This document shows, in pieces, positions 48,506-59,659 of a DNA stretch of 64,000 bases. A program made the position numbers and the translations under genes. The DNA comes from [Pseudomonas] carboxydohydrogena. Lineage in GTDB: Bacteria > Pseudomonadota > Alphaproteobacteria > Rhizobiales > Xanthobacteraceae. The notes beneath the pieces were generated by a model. It worked only from the letters and a program-made list of their open reading frames with translations, had not been told where the DNA came from and ran no database searches. The DNA is taken from the NCBI RefSeq assembly GCF_029030725.1, contig NZ_CP113162.1:372001-436000 (forward strand), written 5' to 3'. Every line of letters begins with the position of its first letter. The stretch's first letter is position 1.

Positions 48506-50017
48506 ATGCTCGCAGATATCGCCAATCTGTTTCACGGCTTCGCGGTCGTGTTGCAGCCGCAAAACATCCTGCTGATGGTCATCGGCATCTTGCTTGGTGT
48601 GATCGTCGGCGTGCTGCCCGGCCTCGGCGGCGCAAACGGCATCGCGATCCTGTTGCCGCTGACCTTCAGCATGACGCCGACCGGCGCGATCATCATGCTC
48701 TCCTGTATTTACTGGGGAGCGTTGTTCGGCGGCGCCATCACATCGGTGCTGTTCAACATACCCGGAGAGCCGTGGTCGGTGGCCACGACATTCGATGGCT
48801 ATCCGATGGCCCAGCAGGGCCGCGCCGGTGAGGCGCTCACCGCCGCTTTCACCTCGTCGTTCGTCGGCGCGCTGTTCGCGGTCATCGTCATCACCCTGGT
48901 GGCGCCGCTGGTCGCGGACTTCGCGCTCGAATTTGGCCCGGCCGAAAAGTTCTCGGTCTACTTCCTCGCCTTCTGTAGCTTCATCGGCATGGGCAAGGAG
49001 CCGCCGTTCAAGACGATCGCGTCCATGATGATCGGCTTCGTGCTGGCGGCGGTGGGTCTTGACAGCGTCACCGGACAGTTGCGCCTGACGTTCGGCTTCA
49101 CCGAACTGCTCAACGGCTTCGACTTCTTGATCGCGGTTATCGGCCTGTTCGGCATCGGTGAGATCCTTCTCACCATGGAAGAGGGCCTCGCGTTCAAGGG
49201 CAAGGCGGCAGGCATCAACCCGAAGGTGGTGTTGCAGACCTGGCTTGAGTTGCCGCGTTACTGGATGGTGTCGCTGCGCTCCTGCCTGATCGGCTGCTGG
49301 ATGGGCATCTCGCCCGCCGGTGCGACGCCGGCCTCGTTCATGAGCTACGGCATCGCCCAGCGCATCTCGAAGCGCGGCCACAATTTCGGCAACGGCGAGA
49401 TCGAGGGCGTGGTCGCGCCGGAAACCGCGGCTCACGCCGCGGGCACCTCCGCGCTGCTGCCGATGCTCGCGCTCGGCGTGCCTGGCTCGCCGACGGCTGC
49501 GGTGCTGCTCGGCGGCCTCCTGATCTGGGGCTTGCAGCCGGGACCGCTGCTGTTCGTCGAACAGCCGGACTTCGTCTGGGGCCTGATCGCTTCCATGTAC
49601 CTCGGCAACCTCGTCGGCCTCATCCTGGTGCTGACCTGCGTGCCGCTGTTCGCGGCGATCCTGCGCATTCCGTTCAGCATCATCGCTCCGGTCATTCTCG
49701 TGATCTGCGCGATCGGCGCCTACACGGTGCACAACTCCAGCTTCGACGTGATCCTGATGATGGTGTTCGGCATCGTCGGCTACGTCATGAAGAAGACGGG
49801 TTACCCGCTGGCGCCGATGGTTCTGGCCATCGTGCTCGGCGACAAGGCGGAAGAGGCGTTCCGTCAGTCGCTGCTGTCCTCGGGCGGCCACCTCAGCGTG
49901 TTCTTCTCGAATGGCCTGGTGTCGACGATCATGTGCCTGGGTCTGGTCGCGCTGTTCTGGGGTGTGATCTCGGACCTCTGGGCCAAGCTCCGCAAGCCGG
50001 CGAAGGCCGCGGTCTGA
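48506..50017 (+). CDS. tctA: TTT transporter large membrane subunit
   Basis: Large membrane subunit TctA, 503 residues and about 12 transmembrane helices, forming the translocation path for carboxylate uptake driven by a cation gradient. The hallmark GVLPGLGGANGIAILLPLTF lies near residue 35 and a second conserved stretch, PETAAHAAGTSALLPMLALG with VPGSPTAAVLLGG, near 310. Length is normal. It ends the tctCBA operon and is followed by a hairpin and a bidirectional terminator. Confidence 0.95.
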   Translation: MLADIANLFHGFAVVLQPQNILLMVIGILLGVIVGVLPGLGGANGIAILLPLTFSMTPTGAIIMLSCIYWGALFGGAITSVLFNIPGEPWSVATTFDGYPMAQQGRAGEALTAAFTSSFVGALFAVIVITLVAPLVADFALEFGPAEKFSVYFLAFCSFIGMGKEPPFKTIASMMIGFVLAAVGLDSVTGQLRLTFGFTELLNGFDFLIAVIGLFGIGEILLTMEEGLAFKGKAAGINPKVVLQTWLELPRYWMVSLRSCLIGCWMGISPAGATPASFMSYGIAQRISKRGHNFGNGEIEGVVAPETAAHAAGTSALLPMLALGVPGSPTAAVLLGGLLIWGLQPGPLLFVEQPDFVWGLIASMYLGNLVGLILVLTCVPLFAAILRIPFSIIAPVILVICAIGAYTVHNSSFDVILMMVFGIVGYVMKKTGYPLAPMVLAIVLGDKAEEAFRQSLLSSGGHLSVFFSNGLVSTIMCLGLVALFWGVISDLWAKLRKPAKAAV

Positions 50018-50029
50018 TCCGCAATCAAT

Positions 50030-50058
50030 CTCCTCTCGAGGCGTAAGCCTCGGGAGGA
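50030..50058 (+). repeat. Imperfect hairpin downstream of tctA
   Basis: TCCTCTCGAGGC and GCCTCGGGAGGA form a stem with one mismatch and a short GTAA loop 13 bases after the tctA stop. There is no T-tract. It stands before the true terminator and may protect the 3' end of the message. Confidence 0.6.
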
Positions 50059-50077
50059 TCGACGGTCACCAGCAACG

Positions 50078-50109
50078 AAAAAAGCCGGATCGAAAGATCC
50101 GGCTTTTTT
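50078..50109. terminator. Bidirectional terminator between tctA and rpmB
   Basis: A stem AAAGCCGGATC/GATCCGGCTTT with a GAAA loop has A's on the left and T's on the right. It serves the convergent tctA and rpmB transcripts. Confidence 0.9.
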
Positions 50110-50164
50110 AATGCTGTCTGCGGACTGTGAGGCGCGGAGGCCGCGCCACGAACCTTGTGCAGGC

Positions 50165-50458
50165 TCAGTTCGCGGCGGCGACCTTCTTCTTCTCGATCTG
50201 ACGCTTCAGGTCGGCGGCCTTCGGCGACAGGGTCGCCACATTGGCCTTGAGCAGGAAGGCATCGAGGCCGCCATTGTGATCGACGCTCTTGAGCGCGTTG
50301 GTGGACACCCGCAGGCGCACCGACTGGCCGAGCGTTTCGGAGATCAGCGTGACGTTGCACAGGTTCGGCAGGAACCGGCGCTTGGTCTTGATGTTCGAAT
50401 GGCTGACCCTGTGGCCAACCTGCGGCCCCTTGGCCGTCAACTCGCAGCGCCGTGACAT
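50165..50458 (-). CDS. rpmB: 50S ribosomal protein L28
   Basis: Large-subunit ribosomal protein of 97 residues. The N-terminus [20 protein letters not shown] followed by [18 protein letters not shown] is diagnostic. The C-terminus is a lysine-rich helix. ATG 50458 is the family start. It is transcribed alone on the minus strand, convergent with the transporter operon and divergent from the DUF3108 gene. Confidence 0.97.
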   Translation of the reverse strand: MSRRCELTAKGPQVGHRVSHSNIKTKRRFLPNLCNVTLISETLGQSVRLRVSTNALKSVDHNGGLDAFLLKANVATLSPKAADLKRQIEKKKVAAAN

Positions 50459-50738
50459 GGCGAAATCCTTGTGTCTCCCGGAGCCGGAAAAGGCCCGCGC
50501 GGGGGTTGCTACCGTCCATTTCAGGAACCGCGGACGTATAGTCGGAGGGTGGCCCAGCGTCAAGACGGCGAAGGCGCCGAAATGCCCGAAAACGCCGGGA
50601 GAATAGCGATTTTATGAACAAAGCCAAGCATTTCCCAACATATAATCGGCGCAATCGGGCGGGAGACAATGCGTTTGCCGGTTCCCGGTTTTCTCCCGGC
50701 TGTGACGCATTGCCGGGACGGACCAGGACTTTCATTTG

Positions 50739-51575
50739 ATGGATTTTTTTGATCGAGGCTTCTGGAGCCGGCTGCTTTACGTAGCGCCGATGCTTCTTCT
50801 GAGCGGCCCTGCCCAGGCGCAGGGCCGGCTGGACGCCAAGTATCAGGCGACCTTGAGCGGGATCGTGATCGGCAAGGGCACCTGGACGATCGTGGTCGGC
50901 GACAAGGATTATTCGGGATCGACGTCCGGCGGCACCACGGGGCTCGTCAAGGCCATCGGCGGCGGACACGGCACGGGATCTGCGCAAGGCAAGGTGCTCG
51001 CCGGGCGATTGGCGCCGGAGACCTATCTGAGCTCGGTGTTCTACGGCAAGAAGAACGAGGCCATCCGCATCTCCTTTGGCGGTGATCGCGTGACGGCTTC
51101 GGCCATCGAACCTGAACCGCCTCCGACGCCGGATCGCATTCCGGTGACGGATGCCCAGAAACGCGGCGTGAGCGACCCGATGTCGGGGGTGATGTTTGTT
51201 GCACCCGGCAAGGAGGAACTGCCCAACGCCCAGGCATGCGCCGCCAAAGCCGCGATCTTCGACGGGCGGATGCGCTACGATCTGCAACTCGCCTTCAAGG
51301 CGCTGGAGACGGTGACGCTGGCGAACGGCGCAAGGCTTTCGACGGTCGTCTGTTCGGTGAGCTTCATGCCGCTGGCCGGCTATGTACCCTCGCGGGCGGC
51401 GATCAAATATCTGGTCAAGCGCCAGGACATGGATGTGGCGCTCGCGCCTGTCGCGGGCACGCGGGTGATGGTGCCGGTGCGGGTGCGGATTCCGACGCCC
51501 ATCGGCCCTGGCGTGGTGCAGGCTGTGGAATTCAACACCGTGGCGCAGCCGCAGGCGGCGAAGCGAGCCAACTGA
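50739..51575 (+). CDS. DUF3108 secreted protein
   Basis: DUF3108-family protein of 278 residues with an N-terminal signal peptide (about 1-28, LLLSGPAQAQG), so periplasmic or outer-membrane-associated. The body begins DAKYQATLSGIVIGKGTWTI and continues with beta-rich segments typical of the family, such as GRMRYDLQLAFKALETVTLA. The function is unknown. ATG 50739 is used. It precedes the helicase gene by about 240 bases, a region in which I see only poor open frames. Confidence 0.87.
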   Translation: MDFFDRGFWSRLLYVAPMLLLSGPAQAQGRLDAKYQATLSGIVIGKGTWTIVVGDKDYSGSTSGGTTGLVKAIGGGHGTGSAQGKVLAGRLAPETYLSSVFYGKKNEAIRISFGGDRVTASAIEPEPPPTPDRIPVTDAQKRGVSDPMSGVMFVAPGKEELPNAQACAAKAAIFDGRMRYDLQLAFKALETVTLANGARLSTVVCSVSFMPLAGYVPSRAAIKYLVKRQDMDVALAPVAGTRVMVPVRVRIPTPIGPGVVQAVEFNTVAQPQAAKRAN

Positions 51576-51814
51576 ATTCCCGCCGCGCGACGGCTTGACT
51601 CGCAAGGCAAACGGAGTCCTCCGTGCAGTTAAGGAATCGATGCTTGCCGTGCTCAATTCATCGCCATGGAATCCGCGATCTGGTGGCAGGGCAATCCTGT
51701 CCGCACGATATCTTGCGGTGAACGAAGCCGAACACGACATGAGTCAGCGATTCGGGCCGCTTTCGTTCCGGACTCGTTCCATTCCTTAAATCCGAGACCG
51801 AAAAGCGTCGCGTT

Positions 51815-55066
<3,252 letters not shown>

Positions 55067-55075
55067 TACGCGCAC

Positions 55076-55345
55076 TTGGATCGCCAGCGTCTCGACAAAT
55101 GGCTGTGGCATGTGCGGATCGTGCGCACGCGTGCCGACGCGGCGAAACTGGTGTCGGGCGGCCGGGTTCGTCTCAACGGCCTGCGGCAGACGTCGCCCGG
55201 CCATGCCTTGAAGTCCGGCGATGTGCTGACGGTGGCGCTCGATGCGCGGGTCCGTATCTTGAGGGTTGCAGCTTTCAGCGAACGGCGAGGCGATGCGCTA
55301 TCGGTGCAGACCCTCTATGAGGAATTGAACGGGAAAGAGAAGTAA
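55076..55345 (+). CDS. S4-domain RNA-binding protein (Hsp15-like)
   Basis: Small S4-domain protein of 89 residues, of the Hsp15/HslR type that binds stalled 50S-nascent-chain complexes. The S4 fold is seen in [40 protein letters not shown] and [11 protein letters not shown]. The start is TTG 55076, 9 bases after the helicase stop, so the two are probably co-transcribed. Specific function is inferred from the family only. Confidence 0.88.
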   Translation: MDRQRLDKWLWHVRIVRTRADAAKLVSGGRVRLNGLRQTSPGHALKSGDVLTVALDARVRILRVAAFSERRGDALSVQTLYEELNGKEK

Positions 55346-55437
55346 CTATCTGCGATAGCAGAGGCCCCCTTCTCTTGCGGCGCTGCATATCCTGCGCTAG
55401 GCCAACACCCGAATTTAGAAAGGTTCCGGAGATCTGG

Positions 55438-55776
55438 ATGACTTACGTCGTCACCGAAAATTGCATCAAGTGCAAATACATGGACTGCGTTGAGGTGTGT
55501 CCCGTCGATTGCTTCTACGAAGGCGAGAACATGCTCGTGATCCACCCGGACGAGTGCATCGATTGCGGTGTGTGCGAACCGGAATGCCCGGCGGAAGCGA
55601 TCAAGCCCGACACCGAGGCCGATCTGGAGAAATGGCTCGGCGTGAACGCCGAATACGCCAAGACCTGGCCCAATATCACCCAGAAGAAGGACGCTCCTGC
55701 CGACGCCAAGGAGTTCGACGGAACCCCGGGCAAGTTCGACAAGTATTTCTCGCCCAACCCCGGCACCGGCGACTGA
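55438..55776 (+). CDS. fdxA: Seven-iron ferredoxin FdxA
   Basis: Low-potential electron carrier with one [3Fe-4S] and one [4Fe-4S] cluster, 112 residues. Cysteines at 9, 12, 17, 21, 25, 40, 43, 46 and 50 ([18 protein letters not shown] and [14 protein letters not shown]) match the Azotobacter ferredoxin I pattern shifted by one. The C-terminal extension ([18 protein letters not shown]) is typical of the alphaproteobacterial type. ATG 55438 is chosen from family N-termini. It lies between the S4 gene and carD. Confidence 0.96.
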   Translation: MTYVVTENCIKCKYMDCVEVCPVDCFYEGENMLVIHPDECIDCGVCEPECPAEAIKPDTEADLEKWLGVNAEYAKTWPNITQKKDAPADAKEFDGTPGKFDKYFSPNPGTGD

Positions 55777-55862
55777 AGCGACCAGCGTGGAATCCTCTTA
55801 ACCGTAGTTGATCGCGCGTCTTTCAGAAACGGTACTTAAACACCTCAATTGGCCATAAACCT

Positions 55863-55899
55863 TTGATTTTTGCGGAAAATGTGCTATTATTGGCACATT
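55863..55899 (+). promoter_or_regulatory. Candidate carD promoter with overlapping inverted repeat
   Basis: TTGATT (55863-55868) and TATTAT (55885-55890) at 16-base spacing form a good sigma-70-like promoter. The -10 hexamer lies in the loop of a 7-base inverted repeat, AATGTGC and GCACATT (55878-55899), an arrangement expected of an operator. It is about 100 bases before the proposed carD start. Confidence 0.5.
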
Positions 55900-55990
55900 C
55901 CGTCGGTTGTTCACGCCCTGTCCGCTCCGGATACCGGCGTCGAAGGGCAACCGGGTCGATCAGGGGCGTGGCGGTTCCACGCAGGGCGCC

Positions 55991-56953
55991 GTGGCAGACA
56001 AATCGCGTCATAACAAAACCAAAGCAACCAAGGACAAGAACTCCGGCAAGACGCCCGCTCGTGGCGCTTCCGGCAAGAAGGCTGCCGCCATGGCAGCCAG
56101 CACCTCAAAAAGCAAAAGAAGTGTAATGCCAGCAAAGAAGAGCACCAAGCCCGCCGCGAAGTCCCCTGCCAAGTCCGCAGCCAAGGGAGCGGCGAAGCCG
56201 GCCGCTGCCAAGACCAAACCGGCCGTCAAGCCGGTCGCCAAGGCCCCCGTCAAACCCGCCGCGAAGGCCGCGCCGAAGCCGGTGGCGAAGGCTCCCGTGA
56301 AGCCGGCCGCCAAGCCGGTGGCGAAGATCGAGGAACCGAAGAAGGTTCTGACGCAGCGTCAGGGCTTCAAGACCAATGAATTCGTGGTCTATCCGGCGCA
56401 CGGCGTCGGCCAGATTCTCGCGATCGAGGAGCAGGAGATCGCGGGTGCGACGCTCGAGCTGTTCGTCATCAGCTTCATCAAGGACAAGATGACGCTGCGC
56501 GTCCCGACCGCGAAGGTCATCAATGTCGGCATGCGCAAGCTGTCGGACCCGGCACTCGTCAAGCGTGCGCTGGAGACGTTGAAGGGCCGCGCGCGCATCA
56601 AGCGCACGATGTGGTCGCGCCGCGCGCAGGAATACGAAGCGAAGATCAATTCGGGCGATATCGTCGCCATCGCCGAAGTCGTGCGCGATCTCTATCGCTC
56701 GGAATCGCAGCCCGAGCAGTCCTACAGCGAACGCCAGCTTTATGAAGCGGCGCTCGATCGCCTGTCGCGCGAGATCGCGGTGGTGCAGCACATCACCGAG
56801 ACCGAAGCGGTCAAGGAAGTCGAAGCCAATCTCGCCAAGAGCCCGCGCCGCGGCGCCGCCAAGACGGAAGCCGGAGCGGATGCGGTGGCGGACGATGCGT
56901 CGGATGATGATGGCGACGACGACGATTCCGTCAGTGAAGACGAAGCGGCCTGA
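55991..56953 (+). CDS. carD: CarD-family transcriptional regulator with AKP-rich N-terminus
   Basis: CarD/CdnL-type protein that binds RNA polymerase beta and stabilises open complexes. The RNAP-interaction domain (about 115-175) starts RQGFKTNEFVVYPAHGVGQI and includes KDKMTLRVPTAKV. The helical domain follows with RTMWSRRAQEYEAKINSGDI and SERQLYEAALDRLSREIAVV. An N-terminal Ala/Lys/Pro-repeat tail (about 45-110) resembles histone H1, and the C-terminus is acidic. GTG 55991 (ADKSRHNK follows) is proposed; ATG 56090 or 56126 are alternatives that would shorten the tail. Confidence 0.92.
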   Translation: MADKSRHNKTKATKDKNSGKTPARGASGKKAAAMAASTSKSKRSVMPAKKSTKPAAKSPAKSAAKGAAKPAAAKTKPAVKPVAKAPVKPAAKAAPKPVAKAPVKPAAKPVAKIEEPKKVLTQRQGFKTNEFVVYPAHGVGQILAIEEQEIAGATLELFVISFIKDKMTLRVPTAKVINVGMRKLSDPALVKRALETLKGRARIKRTMWSRRAQEYEAKINSGDIVAIAEVVRDLYRSESQPEQSYSERQLYEAALDRLSREIAVVQHITETEAVKEVEANLAKSPRRGAAKTEAGADAVADDASDDDGDDDDSVSEDEAA

Positions 56954-56973
56954 TGCTGCTGTCTGATTGATTG

Positions 56974-57003
56974 AAAAACCCGGCCATATGGCCGGGTTTT
57001 TTA
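56974..57003. terminator. Bidirectional terminator after carD
   Basis: A symmetrical stem AAAACCCGGCC/GGCCGGGTTTT around ATAT, flanked by A's and T's, lies between the convergent carD and M48 protease genes. Confidence 0.9.
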
Positions 57004-57040
57004 TTGCCTCTTAGAAAATGAAGGCCGCCCCTGGGGGACT

Positions 57041-58528
57041 TCAATCCACGACGATCTTGACGCGGTCATTCGGCCGGAGCGCCGCGCGCTGGTCCAGGCC
57101 GTTGATGATGCGGAAACGCTCCAGCGGACGATCGACCCCCTGCATCCGCCGCGACATCGATTCCACGGTGTCGCCGGGCTTCACCGAGACGATCTTCACG
57201 CGCAGCGGTCGCGCCGCCTGGATCTCATTGAGCGTCAGGCGGCGGAACGAGTTGACCGTTTCCCGGAACGACTTCTCGGCATCTCCTGTCTTGTCCTTCG
57301 CCGCGAAAATGAAACGATAGACATCGCCGCCGATACGCAGCGCGTAGATGCGGAATTGCCACTGATCGCTGCTGGCGGTTGCGGTCGCGGCGGGATAGCC
57401 GCCGATGGTGCTTTCCTCGACGGAGCTTTTATCGACGTTCTCCATCCAGCCGGAATTGAGATAGGACGCCAGCGACAATTCCTGCGGCACGCGCACCACG
57501 TCGAACCGCAGCGCCTGCGTGCCGCCGTCGCGGACGCCGACCACGGCCTGGGCGGTATTGTCGAGCGTATAGGCTTCGGGCGCAACGAAGGTGAAGCCGA
57601 GCTTGGGATGCAGGAAGCGCCGCCCGCGCACGAAGCCCTCGCTGGGGTCTTCGCCATAGACGAGATTGTTGATCGCGCTGAGATAGGCGTTGCGGTCGCG
57701 CTCATGGCTGCCGGAGGCGGCATATTGCCTGGCGCTGGTTTCGGCATTTTCCACGCGCTCGGGCGTTGCCGGATGGGAGGACAGGAAATCCTGCGAGCGG
57801 GGGTCCGCGGTGTGCGATGTCTTCAGCGCGGCGTTGCGCTCCATCGCCGAGAGGAAGCGGGCCGCGCCGTAGGGATCGAAATTGGCCTTCGCCGCAAGTG
57901 CCACGCCGATCGCATCGGCCTCGAATTCCTGCGCGCGGGAGAAGCTCGCCATCGTCAGTTTGGTTTTCGCCAGCGCCAACGCCTGCATGTTGGCGTCGCC
58001 GCTGTCCACTTCGCCGACCATGTTGTTGACGAGCGCCGCCCGCCTGGCCTGCTCCTCGCGGATCGAGGCGTGCTTGGCGAGCACATGCGCCATTTCATGC
58101 GACAGCACGCTGGACAGTTCCGACGTATCGCTCGCCAGCGCGAGCAGGCCGCGCGTGACGTAAAGCTGGCCCGTCGGCAACGCGAAGGCGTTCACCGCGC
58201 CCGAGTTGAGGATCGTCACCCGATAGGAGAAGTCCGGCCGGTCGGAGGCCGCGACGAGACGGTCCACCGCCTTGGTGATCAACGCCTGAAGTTTCGGATC
58301 GTTATAGGCGCCGCCATAGGAGGCGAGGATGCGCTGATGCTCGCGATCGGTCGCGCTGGTTTCAGGCGCGGGGCGGGTCACCTTGATTGTCGGCGGCGGC
58401 TTCTCGTTGCCGGAGACCTGGAAGCGCCCCATGTCGGTGCAGGCGCCCATTGCAAGCGTGAGGCACAGCACAGCCGCCGCCGCGAAGCGGCCTGCTCCAT
58501 GATGGTGCGTCAGCGCCTGCCGTCCCAC
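57041..58528 (-). CDS. M48-family metalloprotease lipoprotein with LysM-like C-terminus
   Basis: Zinc metalloprotease of 495 residues related to BepA/Oma1-type quality-control proteases. A signal peptide with lipobox (MGAC, Cys30) indicates a lipoprotein facing the periplasm. The zinc motif is HEMAH (144-148), with the third ligand in AQEFEADAIG. The C-terminal 55 residues (VKIVSVKPGDTVESMSRRMQ and ALRPNDRVKIVVD) look like a LysM peptidoglycan-binding fold. The start is GTG 58528, 3 bases after the upstream stop, so it is coupled with the nuclease-fold gene. Confidence 0.91.
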   Translation of the reverse strand: MGRQALTHHHGAGRFAAAAVLCLTLAMGACTDMGRFQVSGNEKPPPTIKVTRPAPETSATDREHQRILASYGGAYNDPKLQALITKAVDRLVAASDRPDFSYRVTILNSGAVNAFALPTGQLYVTRGLLALASDTSELSSVLSHEMAHVLAKHASIREEQARRAALVNNMVGEVDSGDANMQALALAKTKLTMASFSRAQEFEADAIGVALAAKANFDPYGAARFLSAMERNAALKTSHTADPRSQDFLSSHPATPERVENAETSARQYAASGSHERDRNAYLSAINNLVYGEDPSEGFVRGRRFLHPKLGFTFVAPEAYTLDNTAQAVVGVRDGGTQALRFDVVRVPQELSLASYLNSGWMENVDKSSVEESTIGGYPAATATASSDQWQFRIYALRIGGDVYRFIFAAKDKTGDAEKSFRETVNSFRRLTLNEIQAARPLRVKIVSVKPGDTVESMSRRMQGVDRPLERFRIINGLDQRAALRPNDRVKIVVD

Positions 58529-58531
58529 GTG

Positions 58532-59344
58532 TTATTTGCCTCCGGCCGCAGCCGTCCTTGTGTCGCTGACGAACTCGATCTGGCTGGGGAGCCTCGCTTC
58601 GATGCGCGGCCCGCCATGCTGCGAGATCCATCCCCGGACCCGAACCCGCTTTCCCTGTAGTGTCGCGGGGGTCATCCCCGCGGCGGCAAAGCTCGCCATC
58701 ATGCGACGGGAAACGGTCACGGCAAAGCCTTGAATCCGGCGTCGGCCAAAATTCAGGTAAAGCGTCGCGCCAGCCTGCCGCGCGGATAATATTGTACCCT
58801 CCACGAGGGTAAAACGGCCAATATATTTCAAGATATCGGCTGTCGCGCCCGCATTCTGAACGAAAGCGGATTGCGACCAGACACCGAGCCGGGAACCCTC
58901 GGCGCGCGTTTCCGCCTCCCTTAATTCCGTCGCGCAGGCTTTGTCGCCGGAGCTGGCCGATACGACGGCGTGTCCTTCCCCGACCAGCGCGCTCTGCAAG
59001 GTCATCTCGCTGCCGTCCAGCACCATGAATGCGTGCTGCCGGCCGTAGCGGTCCGGCGCATCGTCGGCGCCGCGCAAAATGACCTTTTGCCTGAGAGCGT
59101 GGTCACGAAGCCATGCGGTCCCTGCCGTCTCGGCGGATTTCGGGATTTCGATCCCGCTCAGGCGAACCTCGCGCCCATCGTCAAGGCGCAGCGTGCGGGC
59201 GTCGAGAATGGCGGAGACTTGCCCCTCGCCTTGAAGGGGGCTGTCGCAAGCGGCCTGCGCGGCCGCGATCGCAAGCGTCACGATGCATGTCGCGGCGAGA
59301 AGAGAGAAAATGCGCCGGCGTCTCAATGATCCGCCGGCGCACAT
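58532..59344 (-). CDS. Secreted nuclease-fold (SNase) protein, probably inactive
   Basis: Exported protein of 270 residues with a signal peptide (about 1-33) and an SNase/thermonuclease-like fold (about 41-160). A second, beta-rich segment follows (about 165-260), with LVEGTILSARQAGATLYLNF and a KRVRVRGWI stretch. The catalytic site is degenerate. Against staphylococcal nuclease, Asp21, Asp40 and Glu43 appear as Arg50, Glu66 and Lys69, though Arg61 and Arg102 are kept. It may bind nucleic acid or serve a structural role. It is followed within 3 bases by the M48 protease gene. Confidence 0.85.
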   Translation of the reverse strand: MCAGGSLRRRRIFSLLAATCIVTLAIAAAQAACDSPLQGEGQVSAILDARTLRLDDGREVRLSGIEIPKSAETAGTAWLRDHALRQKVILRGADDAPDRYGRQHAFMVLDGSEMTLQSALVGEGHAVVSASSGDKACATELREAETRAEGSRLGVWSQSAFVQNAGATADILKYIGRFTLVEGTILSARQAGATLYLNFGRRRIQGFAVTVSRRMMASFAAAGMTPATLQGKRVRVRGWISQHGGPRIEARLPSQIEFVSDTRTAAAGGK

Positions 59345-59348
59345 GATG

Positions 59349-59618
59349 TCAGCGATTGCTTGGATCGGAGATCACGCCGCGGGCAACGAGTCTATTCCAG
59401 ATGAATAGCACCAGCAGCGCGCCGAGCGTCGCGGTGATGAATCCCGCGCCTTGATTTGGGCCGTAATGACCGACCGCCTGACCGATCCATGTCGCGAGAA
59501 AGGCGCCGACAATGCCGAGCACGGTGGTCAGGATAAATCCCGACGGGTTGTTGGGGCCGGGAGACAGAAAGCGCGCGAGAATGCCGGCAACGAACCCGAC
59601 CAGAATGATGTAGAGCAT
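59349..59618 (-). CDS. GlsB/YeaQ/YmgE stress-response membrane protein
   Basis: Small membrane protein of 89 residues, transglycosylase-associated protein family, with three hydrophobic helices. Family features are ILVGFVAGILARFLSPGPNN, SGFILTTVLGIVGAFLATWI and a GxG-rich loop before the last helix. Members are often stress-induced, with no defined activity. It ends 4 bases before the nuclease-fold gene start and lies near two other small stress-type genes. Confidence 0.88.
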   Translation of the reverse strand: MLYIILVGFVAGILARFLSPGPNNPSGFILTTVLGIVGAFLATWIGQAVGHYGPNQGAGFITATLGALLVLFIWNRLVARGVISDPSNR

Positions 59619-59659
59619 CGCGAAATTCCTTTTGCAAAAGATGGGAAGGCGCGGCTGGC

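Noticed and set aside
48392-49891. A 499-residue open frame antisense to tctA
   Set aside because: Low-complexity His/Arg/Glu/Asp product made of reversed tctA codons; no start signal or family features.
51595-51789. A 64-residue frame between the DUF3108 and helicase genes
   Set aside because: No family resemblance and no ribosome-binding site; likely chance.
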